From Aldehydirespirator sp963667505 (GTDB lineage: Bacteria; Actinomycetota; Acidimicrobiia; Acidimicrobiales; Aldehydirespiratoraceae): a DNA stretch of 64,000 nucleotides. Positions 8,524 through 16,231 of this stretch are shown here, piece after piece; positions within the stretch are counted from its first letter, which is position 1; each line of letters opens with the position of its first letter. The notes below the pieces were generated by a model. The model did not search any database. It saw only the letters and a list, made by a program, of their open reading frames with translations, and had not been told where the DNA came from. The stretch covers positions 3,720,001 to 3,784,000 of the forward strand of contig OY763490.2 of NCBI GenBank assembly GCA_963667505.2. Direction: 5' to 3'. The position numbers and the translations under genes are program-made.

Positions 8524-9331
8524 CGAACCGGCCGTCGCCGCCGACGGCGCGGCGGAGCCCGCGATCAGCTTCCAGTCCGTGTCGAAGTGGTTCAGGCGCC
8601 GCGACCGGCTCGTCCACGCCGTGTCGAGGGTCAGCCTCGACGTGGGCGAGTCCGAGTTCGTCAGCCTCATCGGGCCGTCCGGCTGCGGCAAGTCCACCAT
8701 GCTGCGTCTGGCGGGCGGACTGCTCGATCCCGACCGGGGCACGGTCGTGGTCAACCAGCGGACGCCTGCCGAGGCCCGCCGCCAGAAGCGGTACGGGTTC
8801 GTGCCCCAGCATCCCGCCCTGCTGCCGTGGCGCACCGTCCGCCGGAACGTGTCGCTGCTGGTGGACGTGAACCGCCGGGCCGGCAACGAGGGCATGTCCG
8901 CCGACGACCAGATCAGAATGCTCGACGACATCGGTCTCAGCCCCTTCCTCGACTCGCTGCCCCGCGAGCTGAGCGGCGGCCTCCAGCAGCGGGTCAGCAT
9001 CGCCCGGGCCTTCGCCCTGGGCGCCCCCGTGCTGTTGATGGACGAGCCCTTCTCAGCCCTCGACGAGATCACCCGGGCCGACATGCGGTATCTGCTGCTC
9101 GACCTGTGGGAGCGCGTCGGCAGCACCGTGCTGTTCGTCACGCATTCCATCCCCGAGGCGGTCGTGCTCTCGGACCGGGTGGCGGTGCTGGGTTCCCGAC
9201 CCGGCCGCATCACCCGGATCGTCGACGTGCCCCTGCCCCGCCCCCGCCACGCGGACGTGGAGGACACCGACGACTATCACCGCGTCCTCGCAGAGGTGCG
9301 GGCCGCACTCAGGCAAGGATGGTCGAACTGA
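8519..9331 (+). CDS. ABC importer ATP-binding protein (SsuB/TauB/ThiZ class)
   Basis: 270 aa from GTG 8519; the longer open frame upstream reads through duplicated SDR sequence and is not family-like. Walker A GPSGCGKST, Q-loop FVPQHPALLPW, signature LSGGLQQRVSIARAFALG, Walker B VLLMDEPFSALDE and switch VTHSI are all intact. It energises uptake with the permease that overlaps its stop (TGA/ATG sharing one base) and probably the NMT1-like binding protein at 5652. Confidence 0.93.
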   Translation: MTEPAVAADGAAEPAISFQSVSKWFRRRDRLVHAVSRVSLDVGESEFVSLIGPSGCGKSTMLRLAGGLLDPDRGTVVVNQRTPAEARRQKRYGFVPQHPALLPWRTVRRNVSLLVDVNRRAGNEGMSADDQIRMLDDIGLSPFLDSLPRELSGGLQQRVSIARAFALGAPVLLMDEPFSALDEITRADMRYLLLDLWERVGSTVLFVTHSIPEAVVLSDRVAVLGSRPGRITRIVDVPLPRPRHADVEDTDDYHRVLAEVRAALRQGWSN

Positions 9332-10305
9332 TGGCCGGCCGCTCCCCGATACCGGACCCCGCCCCCCCGCCCGACCCGCTCCACATCCCCGCAACACCCG
9401 AGCAGCCCCGACCAGACGACTTGCCGGAGGAAGCGCCGCCGGACGACCCGCCAGAGGCACGGCGCGGAGGTTCTCAGGATGTAGTGGCGGCGTCATCGGC
9501 GGATGTGCCGCCGGAAGAGCCTCGTCGGCCGGTGCGTCGAGCGGCACTGCTCGCGGCCCCCTTCGCCGGGCTCGTGCTGTTCTTCGTGGGCTGGGAGGTC
9601 TACGTGCAGGTGCGGAACCTGCGGCCCCTCACGCTGCCGCTGCCGTCCGACGTGATCCGCCATGTGGTCGAGAATCCCGGCTTCTACTGGCGCAACGGCC
9701 TCGTGACCGTTCAGGAGGCCTTCTGGGGGTTCTGGATCGCGTTCTTCGCCGCCCTGTTCGTGGCCACGTGGATGGCCCATTCGCAGTTCGTGGAGCGGGC
9801 CACGATGCCGGTGATCGTGCTTATGCAGTCCACCCCGGTGGCGGTGCTGGTGCCGATCTTCCTGCTGTGGTTCGGCTTCTCGCCCTGGCCGAAGATCCTC
9901 ACCGCGATGCTGTTCGCCTGGGTGCCGTTCGTGGCCAACGCCCTGATCGGCCTGCGTTCGATCGACGCCGACACCCACGAACTGCTGCGGTCGGTCAACG
10001 CCAGCCGCTGGGCGGTCTACTGGCGTCTCAGGATCCCGCACTCGCTGCCGTACCTGTTCGCCGCGGGCCGCATCTGCGTGGGCCTGGCGCTGGTGGGGGC
10101 GGTCGTCGGCGAGTTCTTCAATTCCAAGGAGGGTCTCGGCAACGCTGCCCGGGTGGCTCAGTCCCGGCTCTTGGTCGAGCAGCTGTGGGGCAGCGTGTTC
10201 GTGCTCGCCTTCATAGGCGTGGCCTTCGTCCTGCTGCTGATCGCGGTCGAGAAGCGGGTCCTGCGCTGGCATTCCTCCCAAGCAACCGACCACCGAGGAG
10301 TCTGA
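9331..10305 (+). CDS. ABC importer permease (SsuC/TauC/ThiX class)
   Basis: 324 aa. An unusual Pro/Asp/Glu-rich cytoplasmic N-terminus (about 65 residues, with PPD/PEE repeats) precedes the membrane domain. Predicted helices: about LLAAPFAGLVLFFVGW, FWIAFFAALFVATW, MPVIVLMQSTPVAVLVPIF, ILTAMLFAWVPFVANAL, RICVGLALVGAVVGEFF and VFVLAFIGVAFVLLLI. The EAA-like coupling loop is ELLRSVNASRWAVYWRLRIP. It starts at the last base of the ATPase stop codon. Partner of the ATPase; substrate unknown. Confidence 0.9.
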   Translation: MAGRSPIPDPAPPPDPLHIPATPEQPRPDDLPEEAPPDDPPEARRGGSQDVVAASSADVPPEEPRRPVRRAALLAAPFAGLVLFFVGWEVYVQVRNLRPLTLPLPSDVIRHVVENPGFYWRNGLVTVQEAFWGFWIAFFAALFVATWMAHSQFVERATMPVIVLMQSTPVAVLVPIFLLWFGFSPWPKILTAMLFAWVPFVANALIGLRSIDADTHELLRSVNASRWAVYWRLRIPHSLPYLFAAGRICVGLALVGAVVGEFFNSKEGLGNAARVAQSRLLVEQLWGSVFVLAFIGVAFVLLLIAVEKRVLRWHSSQATDHRGV

Positions 10306-10313
10306 AGCGCTCG

Positions 10314-10433
10314 GGTGCTCAGCAGGGGCTGAGGTGGTGCCGTTGTCGCTGTCGGCGGTGGCAGGCGCTCAGAAGGGGCTGCCGCCAGCGCAGTTGTCGG
10401 TGTTGTCGGTGGCGGGCGCTCAGAAGGGGCTCA
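10314..10433 (-). repeat. Three imperfect copies of a stop-codon region after the DinB gene
   Basis: On the minus strand the motif AGCCCCTTCTGAGCGCC appears as the real gene end (forward 10409-10431, TGA at 10420-10422) and again at 10358-10380, with a weaker third copy around 10314-10330. Offset between the first two is 51 bp. The repeats fill the gap between the convergent permease and DinB genes. Confidence 0.8.
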
Positions 10434-10986
10434 GTCCCATCCGGTTGCGGATCGACACCAGTTCGCCCAGGTGGTTGATGCCGTGGCCCACGGCACTCCA
10501 TTGCAAGAACCAGGCGGCAGGCTTGCCGTCCCACATGGAGTAGAGCCAGTCGAAGCGGTCCTCCGGCGTGCCGATAGCGGCCAGCGCCGAAGCAGTGTCC
10601 GGCCGCTCGTCCATTGTCGGCAGCCCTTGCTCGTCGAGCCAGTCGGCGGTGGCATCGACCACCGCCAGCGTGTAGTCGCCCACGGCCTCGGGGTCGAGCA
10701 CGTCCACGAGGTCGGCGTCCTCGCCTTCGGCCAGGCCCCGCCACAGGTCGTCGTCGATGCCGAGCCGCCCAGTCCAGCTGTCCACCACGGCATCGGCCCC
10801 CCGCAGCACGCTGTTCACGGCCAAATCGTGGTGGCGGGCCAAATGCCATAGCACGTAGACCGGCGCGATCCCGCCGCCGTCGGCCCGCTCCCGCCGCCGC
10901 TCCGCCGGAATCAACCCCAGCACGCCGCCCGCAATCTTGCCGCGCAGCGACCGGAGGTCACCGACGATCCAGTCCCGAAGATCCAC
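10420..10986 (-). CDS. DinB-like / mycothiol-dependent maleylpyruvate isomerase N-terminal-like protein
   Basis: 188 aa, four-helix-bundle character. The segment VLWHLARHHDLAVNSVLRG (residues about 46-64) carries the His residues typical of DinB metal-binding folds, and the C-terminus (AVGHGINHLGELVSIRNRMGL) has the second His cluster expected of DinB-type proteins. The fold is shared by thiol-dependent transferases and by uncharacterised damage-inducible proteins. No substrate can be assigned. It is convergent to the ABC permease. Confidence 0.65.
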   Translation of the reverse strand: MDLRDWIVGDLRSLRGKIAGGVLGLIPAERRRERADGGGIAPVYVLWHLARHHDLAVNSVLRGADAVVDSWTGRLGIDDDLWRGLAEGEDADLVDVLDPEAVGDYTLAVVDATADWLDEQGLPTMDERPDTASALAAIGTPEDRFDWLYSMWDGKPAAWFLQWSAVGHGINHLGELVSIRNRMGLSPF

Positions 10987-11238
10987 CCCGCCAGCCTAAT
11001 CGCCCCGCCCAACCCGCCTGCCAGCCGAGCCCAGCGCGATGGGCTGGCCCGCGGAACCGCTACTCGATGACCCGGACGACGACGAGGAGGACGAGCCCGA
11101 CAGCAAGCGCCCCAGCCTCCACACGCTCTGACCCTCGACCAAACGCGACCCGTGCCCCAGCGGACACGCAGGGTCGACCGAAGGCCGTCAGACGACGGCC
11201 CGGACACGCTGAGCCGATCAATGCCCGTCGGGTGGCGG
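10987..11238. other. Intergenic region, no supported gene
   Basis: About 250 bp upstream of the DinB gene and downstream of the PPOX gene. A minus-strand open stretch ending at 11060 would encode a short hydrophobic tail (AVGLVLLVVVRVIE), but it has no convincing start or ribosome-binding site. I see no clear promoter. Confidence 0.4.
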
Positions 11239-11724
11239 CTAGACGTGGCGCTGGCTGGTTCGGCCGCGTGATGGAGTCCAGGACTCGATCAGCAGGGCGT
11301 TGTCGGCCACCCGCACCAGGACGACCCTCGATATAAGGGCGGCGAAGAGCACCATCTTCGACGGGTCCTCGATGTGGTGGCGGTGGCCGGTGACGAAGTC
11401 GGCCTGTTGGGCCGTGTCCGCGGGAACGGCCACGCCCTCCAGCCGGGCGTCTCCGTCGGGCAGGTGCTCGCTGTCGGGCGCGCTGTGCATCGAGAAGCGC
11501 GGGTTGCGGGCTAGGTCGGCCGCCTTGCGCGATCCCGGTGTCATCGCCAGCCACAGGTGGCCCGATCTGACCGGCGCCTCCATCCCCGACAGCCGCGGCG
11601 ATCCGTCAGCCCTCAGGGTCGCCAGCACCACATGGCGATGGCTCTCCAGCCTGGCCCGCACCAGACCGGCCAGTTCCGGCTCGCCAGCCTCGAACTCCGC
11701 CCAAGATGCCGTCTCATCGCTCAC
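11239..11724 (-). CDS. Pyridoxamine 5'-phosphate oxidase-fold (PPOX) FMN/F420-binding protein
   Basis: 161 aa from GTG 11724. I prefer this start because the conserved fold begins immediately after it (ELAGLVRARLESHRHVVLATL), whereas the upstream open frame is low-complexity. Split-barrel landmarks: VVLATLRADGSPRLSG, LWLAMTPGSRKAADL and NPRFSMHSAP. Such actinobacterial proteins bind FMN or F420 and reduce or bind small heterocycles; the exact role is unknown. It is divergent from the flavodoxin-fold gene, sharing a 159-bp promoter region. Confidence 0.75.
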   Translation of the reverse strand: MSDETASWAEFEAGEPELAGLVRARLESHRHVVLATLRADGSPRLSGMEAPVRSGHLWLAMTPGSRKAADLARNPRFSMHSAPDSEHLPDGDARLEGVAVPADTAQQADFVTGHRHHIEDPSKMVLFAALISRVVLVRVADNALLIESWTPSRGRTSQRHV

Positions 11725-11883
11725 CCCGTCAAATCTATGCCTCCGAGGTCGAGCCGTAGCCACTTCGCCTTGGCGCTGCGGTGCCCTGGGCGTGGGTGGA
11801 TTGAGACGCATCCGTTGTGCGAACTTCGGATGTGACGCGTTGGCGCTGCCGTACTCGGCTGGTGGGCGGGTTGGTAGCCTCCG

Positions 11884-12399
11884 GTGGTGCGGTTCGTGGT
11901 GCTTCATGCTCATCCGCTGGAGGATTGCCTGAACGTCGCTCTGAGGGATCGGGTGGCGGAGGCGCTGGCGGCGGAGGGCCACCAGGTCAACGTCGTGCGG
12001 ATCACTCAGGGCGAGTGGATCGAAGGGGTGAGCCTGGCCGGGGCCGAGGGCCTCGTGTTGGTCTACCCGACCTGGTGGGGCGGCCTGCCCGCGCCGCTGC
12101 TCGGCTGGGTGCAAGCCGAACTCGCCCCTTGGATCGACGGTCGCGCCGAGCCCGCCACATCGCCGCTGCGGACCGTCCGACACCTGGCGGCGGTCACCAC
12201 CCACGGCTCCCCCCGTCGCATCAACTGGATGCAGGGCGAGCCGGGCCGCCAACTGCTCAAGCGTTCAGTGACCCGCCTCTGCTCCCCGGGCACCAGGCTC
12301 CGCTGGGTCGCCCTGTACGGCATCGACCAGTGCGAACCCGACCAGATCAACGCCTTCCTGGATCACGCCGCCTCGGAGGCATCGGCCATAGCCGCCTGA
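11884..12399 (+). CDS. Flavodoxin-fold NAD(P)H-dependent oxidoreductase (KefF/quinone reductase-like)
   Basis: 171 aa; GTG at 11884 or the adjacent GTG 11887. Features: strand-loop FVVLHAHPLEDCLN (phosphate-binding loop of Flavodoxin_2 enzymes), then GLVLVYPTWWGGLPAPLLGWV with the YPxWW motif typical of NQO/KefF-like flavoproteins, and VTTHGSPRRINW. Probably a two-electron quinone or small-molecule reductase using FMN or FAD. Its 3' end is part of a 69-bp tandem repeat. Confidence 0.8.
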   Translation: MVRFVVLHAHPLEDCLNVALRDRVAEALAAEGHQVNVVRITQGEWIEGVSLAGAEGLVLVYPTWWGGLPAPLLGWVQAELAPWIDGRAEPATSPLRTVRHLAAVTTHGSPRRINWMQGEPGRQLLKRSVTRLCSPGTRLRWVALYGIDQCEPDQINAFLDHAASEASAIAA

Positions 12400-12524
12400 C
12401 TTGCTGGCCAGCAGTGCGACCAGTCATCGGTGAATGCGGCCTCTGAAGGCTCGGATATGGCCGCCTGACTTGCTGGCCGGCGATGCGACCAGTCATCGGT
12501 GAATGCGGCCTCTGAAGGCTCGGG
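12370..12524 (+). repeat. 69-bp tandem repeat, about 2.3 copies, starting inside a gene end
   Basis: Units begin at 12370, 12439 and 12508 (partial) with gcctc... and contain gccgcctgacttgctggcc. The first unit holds the true stop codon (TGA 12397-12399); the second repeats it at 12466-12468. The array fills the space between the flavodoxin-fold gene and the convergent RidA gene. Confidence 0.93.
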
Positions 12525-12532
12525 CTCGGCAG

Positions 12533-12919
12533 TCAGCGGGCTGCTACGACCGCTATCTCCATCTTCCACGCGGGCTGAGCCAACGCCGGCACGATCACCA
12601 GAGTCGAGGCAGCCAAGTGGCCGCCCAGGAAGCGGTCACGCTCAGCCATCACCGCGCCTAAGTCTTGGCCCGGCACCACGTAGGTAGCGACCGACACGAT
12701 GTCGCTCGGGGCCATGCCGGCATCGGAGAGCATGGCCCCGATGTTGTGCCACACGGCCTGGGCCTGTTCTCCAATGTCCTCGGGCACCGTCCCGTCGGGC
12801 TGGGTGGGCACGACGCCGGAGGTGTGAAGCCACCGCTGGGCATCGGTCGTCGCCACTGCATGGGCATAGCGGGCCGCAGGCGGAGCGATCCCGCGCGGGT
12901 CGACGGTACGCGATCCCAT
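12533..12919 (-). CDS. RidA-family (YjgF/YER057c/UK114) protein
   Basis: 128 aa from ATG 12919; the open frame continues to 13033 but the extension is Arg/Pro-rich and unlike the family. Conserved regions: HTSGVVPTQPDGTVPEDIGEQA, AVWHNIGAMLSDAGMAPSDIVSVATYV and STLVIVPALAQPAWKMEIAVVA. RidA proteins deaminate reactive enamine/imine intermediates; this one lacks the strict RidA Arg in the GPY/R context, so it may belong to an Rid4-7 type subfamily with a different substrate. Divergent from the luciferase-like gene. Confidence 0.82.
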   Translation of the reverse strand: MGSRTVDPRGIAPPAARYAHAVATTDAQRWLHTSGVVPTQPDGTVPEDIGEQAQAVWHNIGAMLSDAGMAPSDIVSVATYVVPGQDLGAVMAERDRFLGGHLAASTLVIVPALAQPAWKMEIAVVAAR

Positions 12920-13026
12920 CAACGCCGAGCGTACCGGTCGAGCCTCCTCGCCAGCGTCGCGGGGAGCGCTGAGCGGCGGGCGGGTCGGCCTGTGTTCGGC
13001 CCTGGTGCGAGGCGACCGAGGGTGCC

Positions 13027-14070
13027 GTGGCACAATCCTGGGCCATGGCGCAGCGCATGGCCCTGTACTTCCAGGACAAGCATCCCATCGGCTACGAGAT
13101 CGAGATGGCCCGTTACGCCGAGGAGCGGGGCATCAGCGAGATCTGGCAGGCCGACACCCGCCTGGCCCGCGACTGCGTGGTGATGATGAGCGCTCTGCTG
13201 GCCTCCACGAAGCGGATGCGCATCGCCAGCGGCGTGCTGCCCATCTACACCCGCAACCCCGCTGTGATCGCGGCCACCTGGAGCACGATGCACGAGATGG
13301 CCGGCCCCGCCCCCGACGGCGGCAGCCGCCTGATGCTCGGCCTCGGCGCCTGGTGGGAGCCCATCGCCGGCCGGGTCGGCGCCGGCCGCCGCAAGCCGCT
13401 GAAGGCGATGCGCGAGCACGTCGAGGCCATCAAGGCACTGTTCACCATGGAGGAGGTCACCTACGACGGCGAGTTCGTCCACCTTGACCGGGTGCGCCTC
13501 GACGTGGCCTACGGCGACACCTCGCCCCGCGACATCCCCGTCTACATCGGCGCCACCGGCCCCAAGATGCTGGAGCTCACCGGCGAGATCGCCGACGGGG
13601 CCATGCTCAACTACGTGGTGCCGACCGACTACATCCGAGACGCCGTGGCCCGGGTCGAGACAGGGGCGGCCCGGTCGGGGCGCACCCTCGACGACATCGA
13701 CCGGCCCGAGTTGCTGATCTGCTCGCTGTCCGACGACGACCCCGACACCGCCCTGCTCACCGGCAAGTCGCTGGTGGCCTACTACCTGGGTACCGAGCCC
13801 CACATCATGGCCGCCTCCGGCGCCGACCCCGAGCTGATCGAGCGGGTGCAGGAGGTGGTCGGCTGGCCCGCCACCGAGGCCGACTACCTCAAGGCCGCCC
13901 CCCTCATAGGCGACGACCTGGTGCGCCGCATCATGGCCGTCGGCACCTCCGCGCAATGCCGCGACACGGTGGCGGAGTTCATCGACGCCGGCGTCACCTG
14001 CCCGGTGCTCTACCCCCTGATGGACGACATGAAGCCGGTCATTGACACCTTCGCCAACTGGTCCCCCTAG
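13027..14070 (+). CDS. LLM-class flavin/F420-dependent oxidoreductase
   Basis: Up to 347 aa. Possible starts are GTG 13027 or ATG 13045; the N-terminus reads MAQSWA then MAQRMA, a possible weak 18-bp start duplication. Luciferase-like TIM barrel: YAEERGISEIWQADTR, SGVLPIYTRNPAVIAATW, LMLGLGAWWEPIAGRVG, IPVYIGATGPKMLELTGEIADGAML. The C-terminus matches F420-dependent methylene-H4MPT reductase-like members of the family. Two bases separate it from the aminohydrolase, suggesting one operon. Substrate unknown. Confidence 0.86.
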   Translation: MAQSWAMAQRMALYFQDKHPIGYEIEMARYAEERGISEIWQADTRLARDCVVMMSALLASTKRMRIASGVLPIYTRNPAVIAATWSTMHEMAGPAPDGGSRLMLGLGAWWEPIAGRVGAGRRKPLKAMREHVEAIKALFTMEEVTYDGEFVHLDRVRLDVAYGDTSPRDIPVYIGATGPKMLELTGEIADGAMLNYVVPTDYIRDAVARVETGAARSGRTLDDIDRPELLICSLSDDDPDTALLTGKSLVAYYLGTEPHIMAASGADPELIERVQEVVGWPATEADYLKAAPLIGDDLVRRIMAVGTSAQCRDTVAEFIDAGVTCPVLYPLMDDMKPVIDTFANWSP

Positions 14071-14072
14071 CC

Positions 14073-15440
14073 GTGGCTGACCTGCTGATGCACGGCGGGG
14101 CGGTGGTGACCTTGGACGACCGGGGGACGGTCCACGATCCGGGCTGGGTGTATGTGCGGGGCAACCGGGTGGTCGAGGTCGGCGCTGGGGATCCGCCGCC
14201 GAGCCGCCTGCGCCAGGCCGCGGAGGTGATCGACGCGGCCGGGGGCGCGGTGATGCCGGGCATGACCAACGCCCACACCCACCTGTTCCAGGCCCTCTTC
14301 CGCGGCCTCGCCGACGACAAAGCCCTGCTGGACTGGCTGCGCGACTGCATCTGGCCCGCGGCGGTACACCTCGACGCCGACATCGCCCGCGCCGCCGCCC
14401 TCGCCGGACTGGTCGAGAACCTCAGGGGCGGCGCCACCGCCGTCATCGACCACCAGTACATCCACACCGACGAGGGCATCAACGACGCCGTATGCCGGGC
14501 CGCCGACGAGCTCGGAGTCCGTTTCTTGCTGGCCCACGGCTGGGCTGACCGCAACTACCACCCGGAGCTGGAGCAGACGGCCGAGCAGGCCGTCGCCCGG
14601 GCCGAAGCCGCCCGCCGCCGCTGGGACGGCCGCCACGACGACCGCATCCGCGTCGAGCTAGCCCCGCTGATCCCGTGGGGATGCTCCGACGAGGCCATGC
14701 GCACCACGGTGGCCGCCGCCCGCAGTTGGGGCCGCGGCACCCACATCCACTGCGCGGAGACCGCCATTGAGGTGGACATGAGCCTGGAGGAGCGGGGGAT
14801 GCGCCATGTGGCCTGGCTCGACTCGCTGGGCGCGCTCGGCCCCGACTTGCAGCTCGCCCACAGCGTCTGGCTCGACGACGACGAGCTCGACCTGATCGCC
14901 GCGTCGGGCTCGGTGGTGGTGCACTGCCCGGTGTCGAACATGTACCTGGCCTCGGGAGTGGCCCGGCTCACCGAGATGCGCGACCGGGGCATCACGGTGG
15001 CGCTGGCCAGCGACGGGCCGGGCAGCAACAACCGCCAGGACATGTTCGAGGTCCTCAAGGCCACCGTCCTGCTGCAGAAGGTCCACCGCCTCGACCCGCT
15101 GGTGCTTCAGCCCGAGAACGTGCTGCAAATGGCCTGCCGCAACGGTGCCGCCGCCTTCGGCATGCCGGGCGCGTTCGGGATGCTGGCCGAGGACCGGCGG
15201 GCCGACCTGCTGGTCGTCGACCTCCGGTCGCCGTTCGTGGCGCCGGTACACCGGGTGGCCAGCGCCCTCGTCTACAACGCCACCCCCCGGGACGTGCGCG
15301 CCGTAGTCGTAGACGGCCAAGTCCTGCTGCGAGACGGCGAGCTAGTAGTCGCCGACGAGCGCCGCATCGTGGCCGCGGCTGATGCAGCCGCCCGCCGCCT
15401 CTTCACCCGAGCCGGAATAGCCACGCGGGCGACGCCGTGA
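14073..15440 (+). CDS. Metal-dependent aminohydrolase (TRZ/ATZ / 8-oxoguanine deaminase type)
   Basis: 455 aa, GTG start. Amidohydrolase landmarks in order: NAHTHLFQALFRG (HxH metal ligands), HCAET (third His and general-base Glu region), LAHSVWLDDDE (His), VVHCPVSNMYLASGV and LASDGPGSNNRQDMFE (metal Asp). The arrangement fits s-triazine hydrolases and 8-oxoguanine or related purine/pyrimidine deaminases, which deaminate a heterocycle. It follows a luciferase-like oxidoreductase by two bases, so the two may act on one heterocyclic substrate. Confidence 0.88.
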   Translation: MADLLMHGGAVVTLDDRGTVHDPGWVYVRGNRVVEVGAGDPPPSRLRQAAEVIDAAGGAVMPGMTNAHTHLFQALFRGLADDKALLDWLRDCIWPAAVHLDADIARAAALAGLVENLRGGATAVIDHQYIHTDEGINDAVCRAADELGVRFLLAHGWADRNYHPELEQTAEQAVARAEAARRRWDGRHDDRIRVELAPLIPWGCSDEAMRTTVAAARSWGRGTHIHCAETAIEVDMSLEERGMRHVAWLDSLGALGPDLQLAHSVWLDDDELDLIAASGSVVVHCPVSNMYLASGVARLTEMRDRGITVALASDGPGSNNRQDMFEVLKATVLLQKVHRLDPLVLQPENVLQMACRNGAAAFGMPGAFGMLAEDRRADLLVVDLRSPFVAPVHRVASALVYNATPRDVRAVVVDGQVLLRDGELVVADERRIVAAADAAARRLFTRAGIATRATP

Positions 15441-15538
15441 GTGGACCGCGATTGCGGGCAGCGCCTCGGACCGCAAGTTCTGTGCGAACTTCTTGGTCAT
15501 ATGCGCAGGTTTCTTCAAGCAGTTCGGGCGGCGGACGG

Positions 15539-16231
15539 CTAGGCGTGGGCGTCGGCCCAGTAGCGCAGTGCCGCGAGCACGACTTCGCGCTTGGTGCCGA
15601 AGGGCAGGTAGGGCTCTCGGGACAGCTCGATCTGGACCCACGGCATCTCGGCTGAGTGGGCGCGGGAGATGTAGCCGCCCCGGAAGGGGTCGTTGATTCT
15701 CACCGGTCCGTCGAGTTGCTGTTGGAAGCCTTCCCGCAGGGTGTCGATCCATTCTTGCGGGCAAGTGCCGTGGGCGTTGCTCACGCACACCCAGGGGCGA
15801 TCGCGGCCGGGGTCGGGGCCGACCGGCGGGCCTTGGGCGGCCATGGTGTGGCAGTCCACCCCGAGCGGCCAGCGACCGGCGGCGCTCAGTTCGGCGAGCC
15901 GGGCGTGGTACGGGTCGTAGTACGCGGCCAGCAGGCCCTCCACCTCGGTTTCGGACAGTGGAGGGTCCCATACGGCGACCTTGTACGACGTATGGGTCTT
16001 GACTACCCCGTCGAGCCGGCGCTCGTCGCGCGCCCGGTTCACGTCGACCACGGCCCGGGCGACGTCGGTGGTCACGAACGCCGCGACCTCTGACTCCAAG
16101 GCGTATATCTCGGCCGCGCCGCCGTCGCTGTCGGTTGCGATCTGCTCCGGGGTCAACATGCACAGCGAGGCGACCTCAGCCGGAACCCGCAGACCCGCAT
16201 GGGGCACCGAGACGACGAGGGGTAGTGTCAT
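15539..16231 (-). CDS. N-formylglutamate amidohydrolase family protein
   Basis: 230 aa from ATG 16231, which overlaps the stop of the upstream gamma-glutamyltransferase as ATGA. Family motifs: LVVSVPHAGLRVP near the start, DVNRARDE near 72-79, VDCHTMAAQGPP near 126-137 and the C-terminal IELSREPYLPFGTKREVV. In histidine degradation HutG cleaves N-formylglutamate; related members act on other N-acyl amino acids. No hut genes are near, and the operon partners (ATP-grasp/M20 fusion, GGT) point to a peptide or gamma-glutamyl metabolite instead. A much longer open frame upstream in this frame is a shadow. Confidence 0.87.
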   Translation of the reverse strand: MTLPLVVSVPHAGLRVPAEVASLCMLTPEQIATDSDGGAAEIYALESEVAAFVTTDVARAVVDVNRARDERRLDGVVKTHTSYKVAVWDPPLSETEVEGLLAAYYDPYHARLAELSAAGRWPLGVDCHTMAAQGPPVGPDPGRDRPWVCVSNAHGTCPQEWIDTLREGFQQQLDGPVRINDPFRGGYISRAHSAEMPWVQIELSREPYLPFGTKREVVLAALRYWADAHA

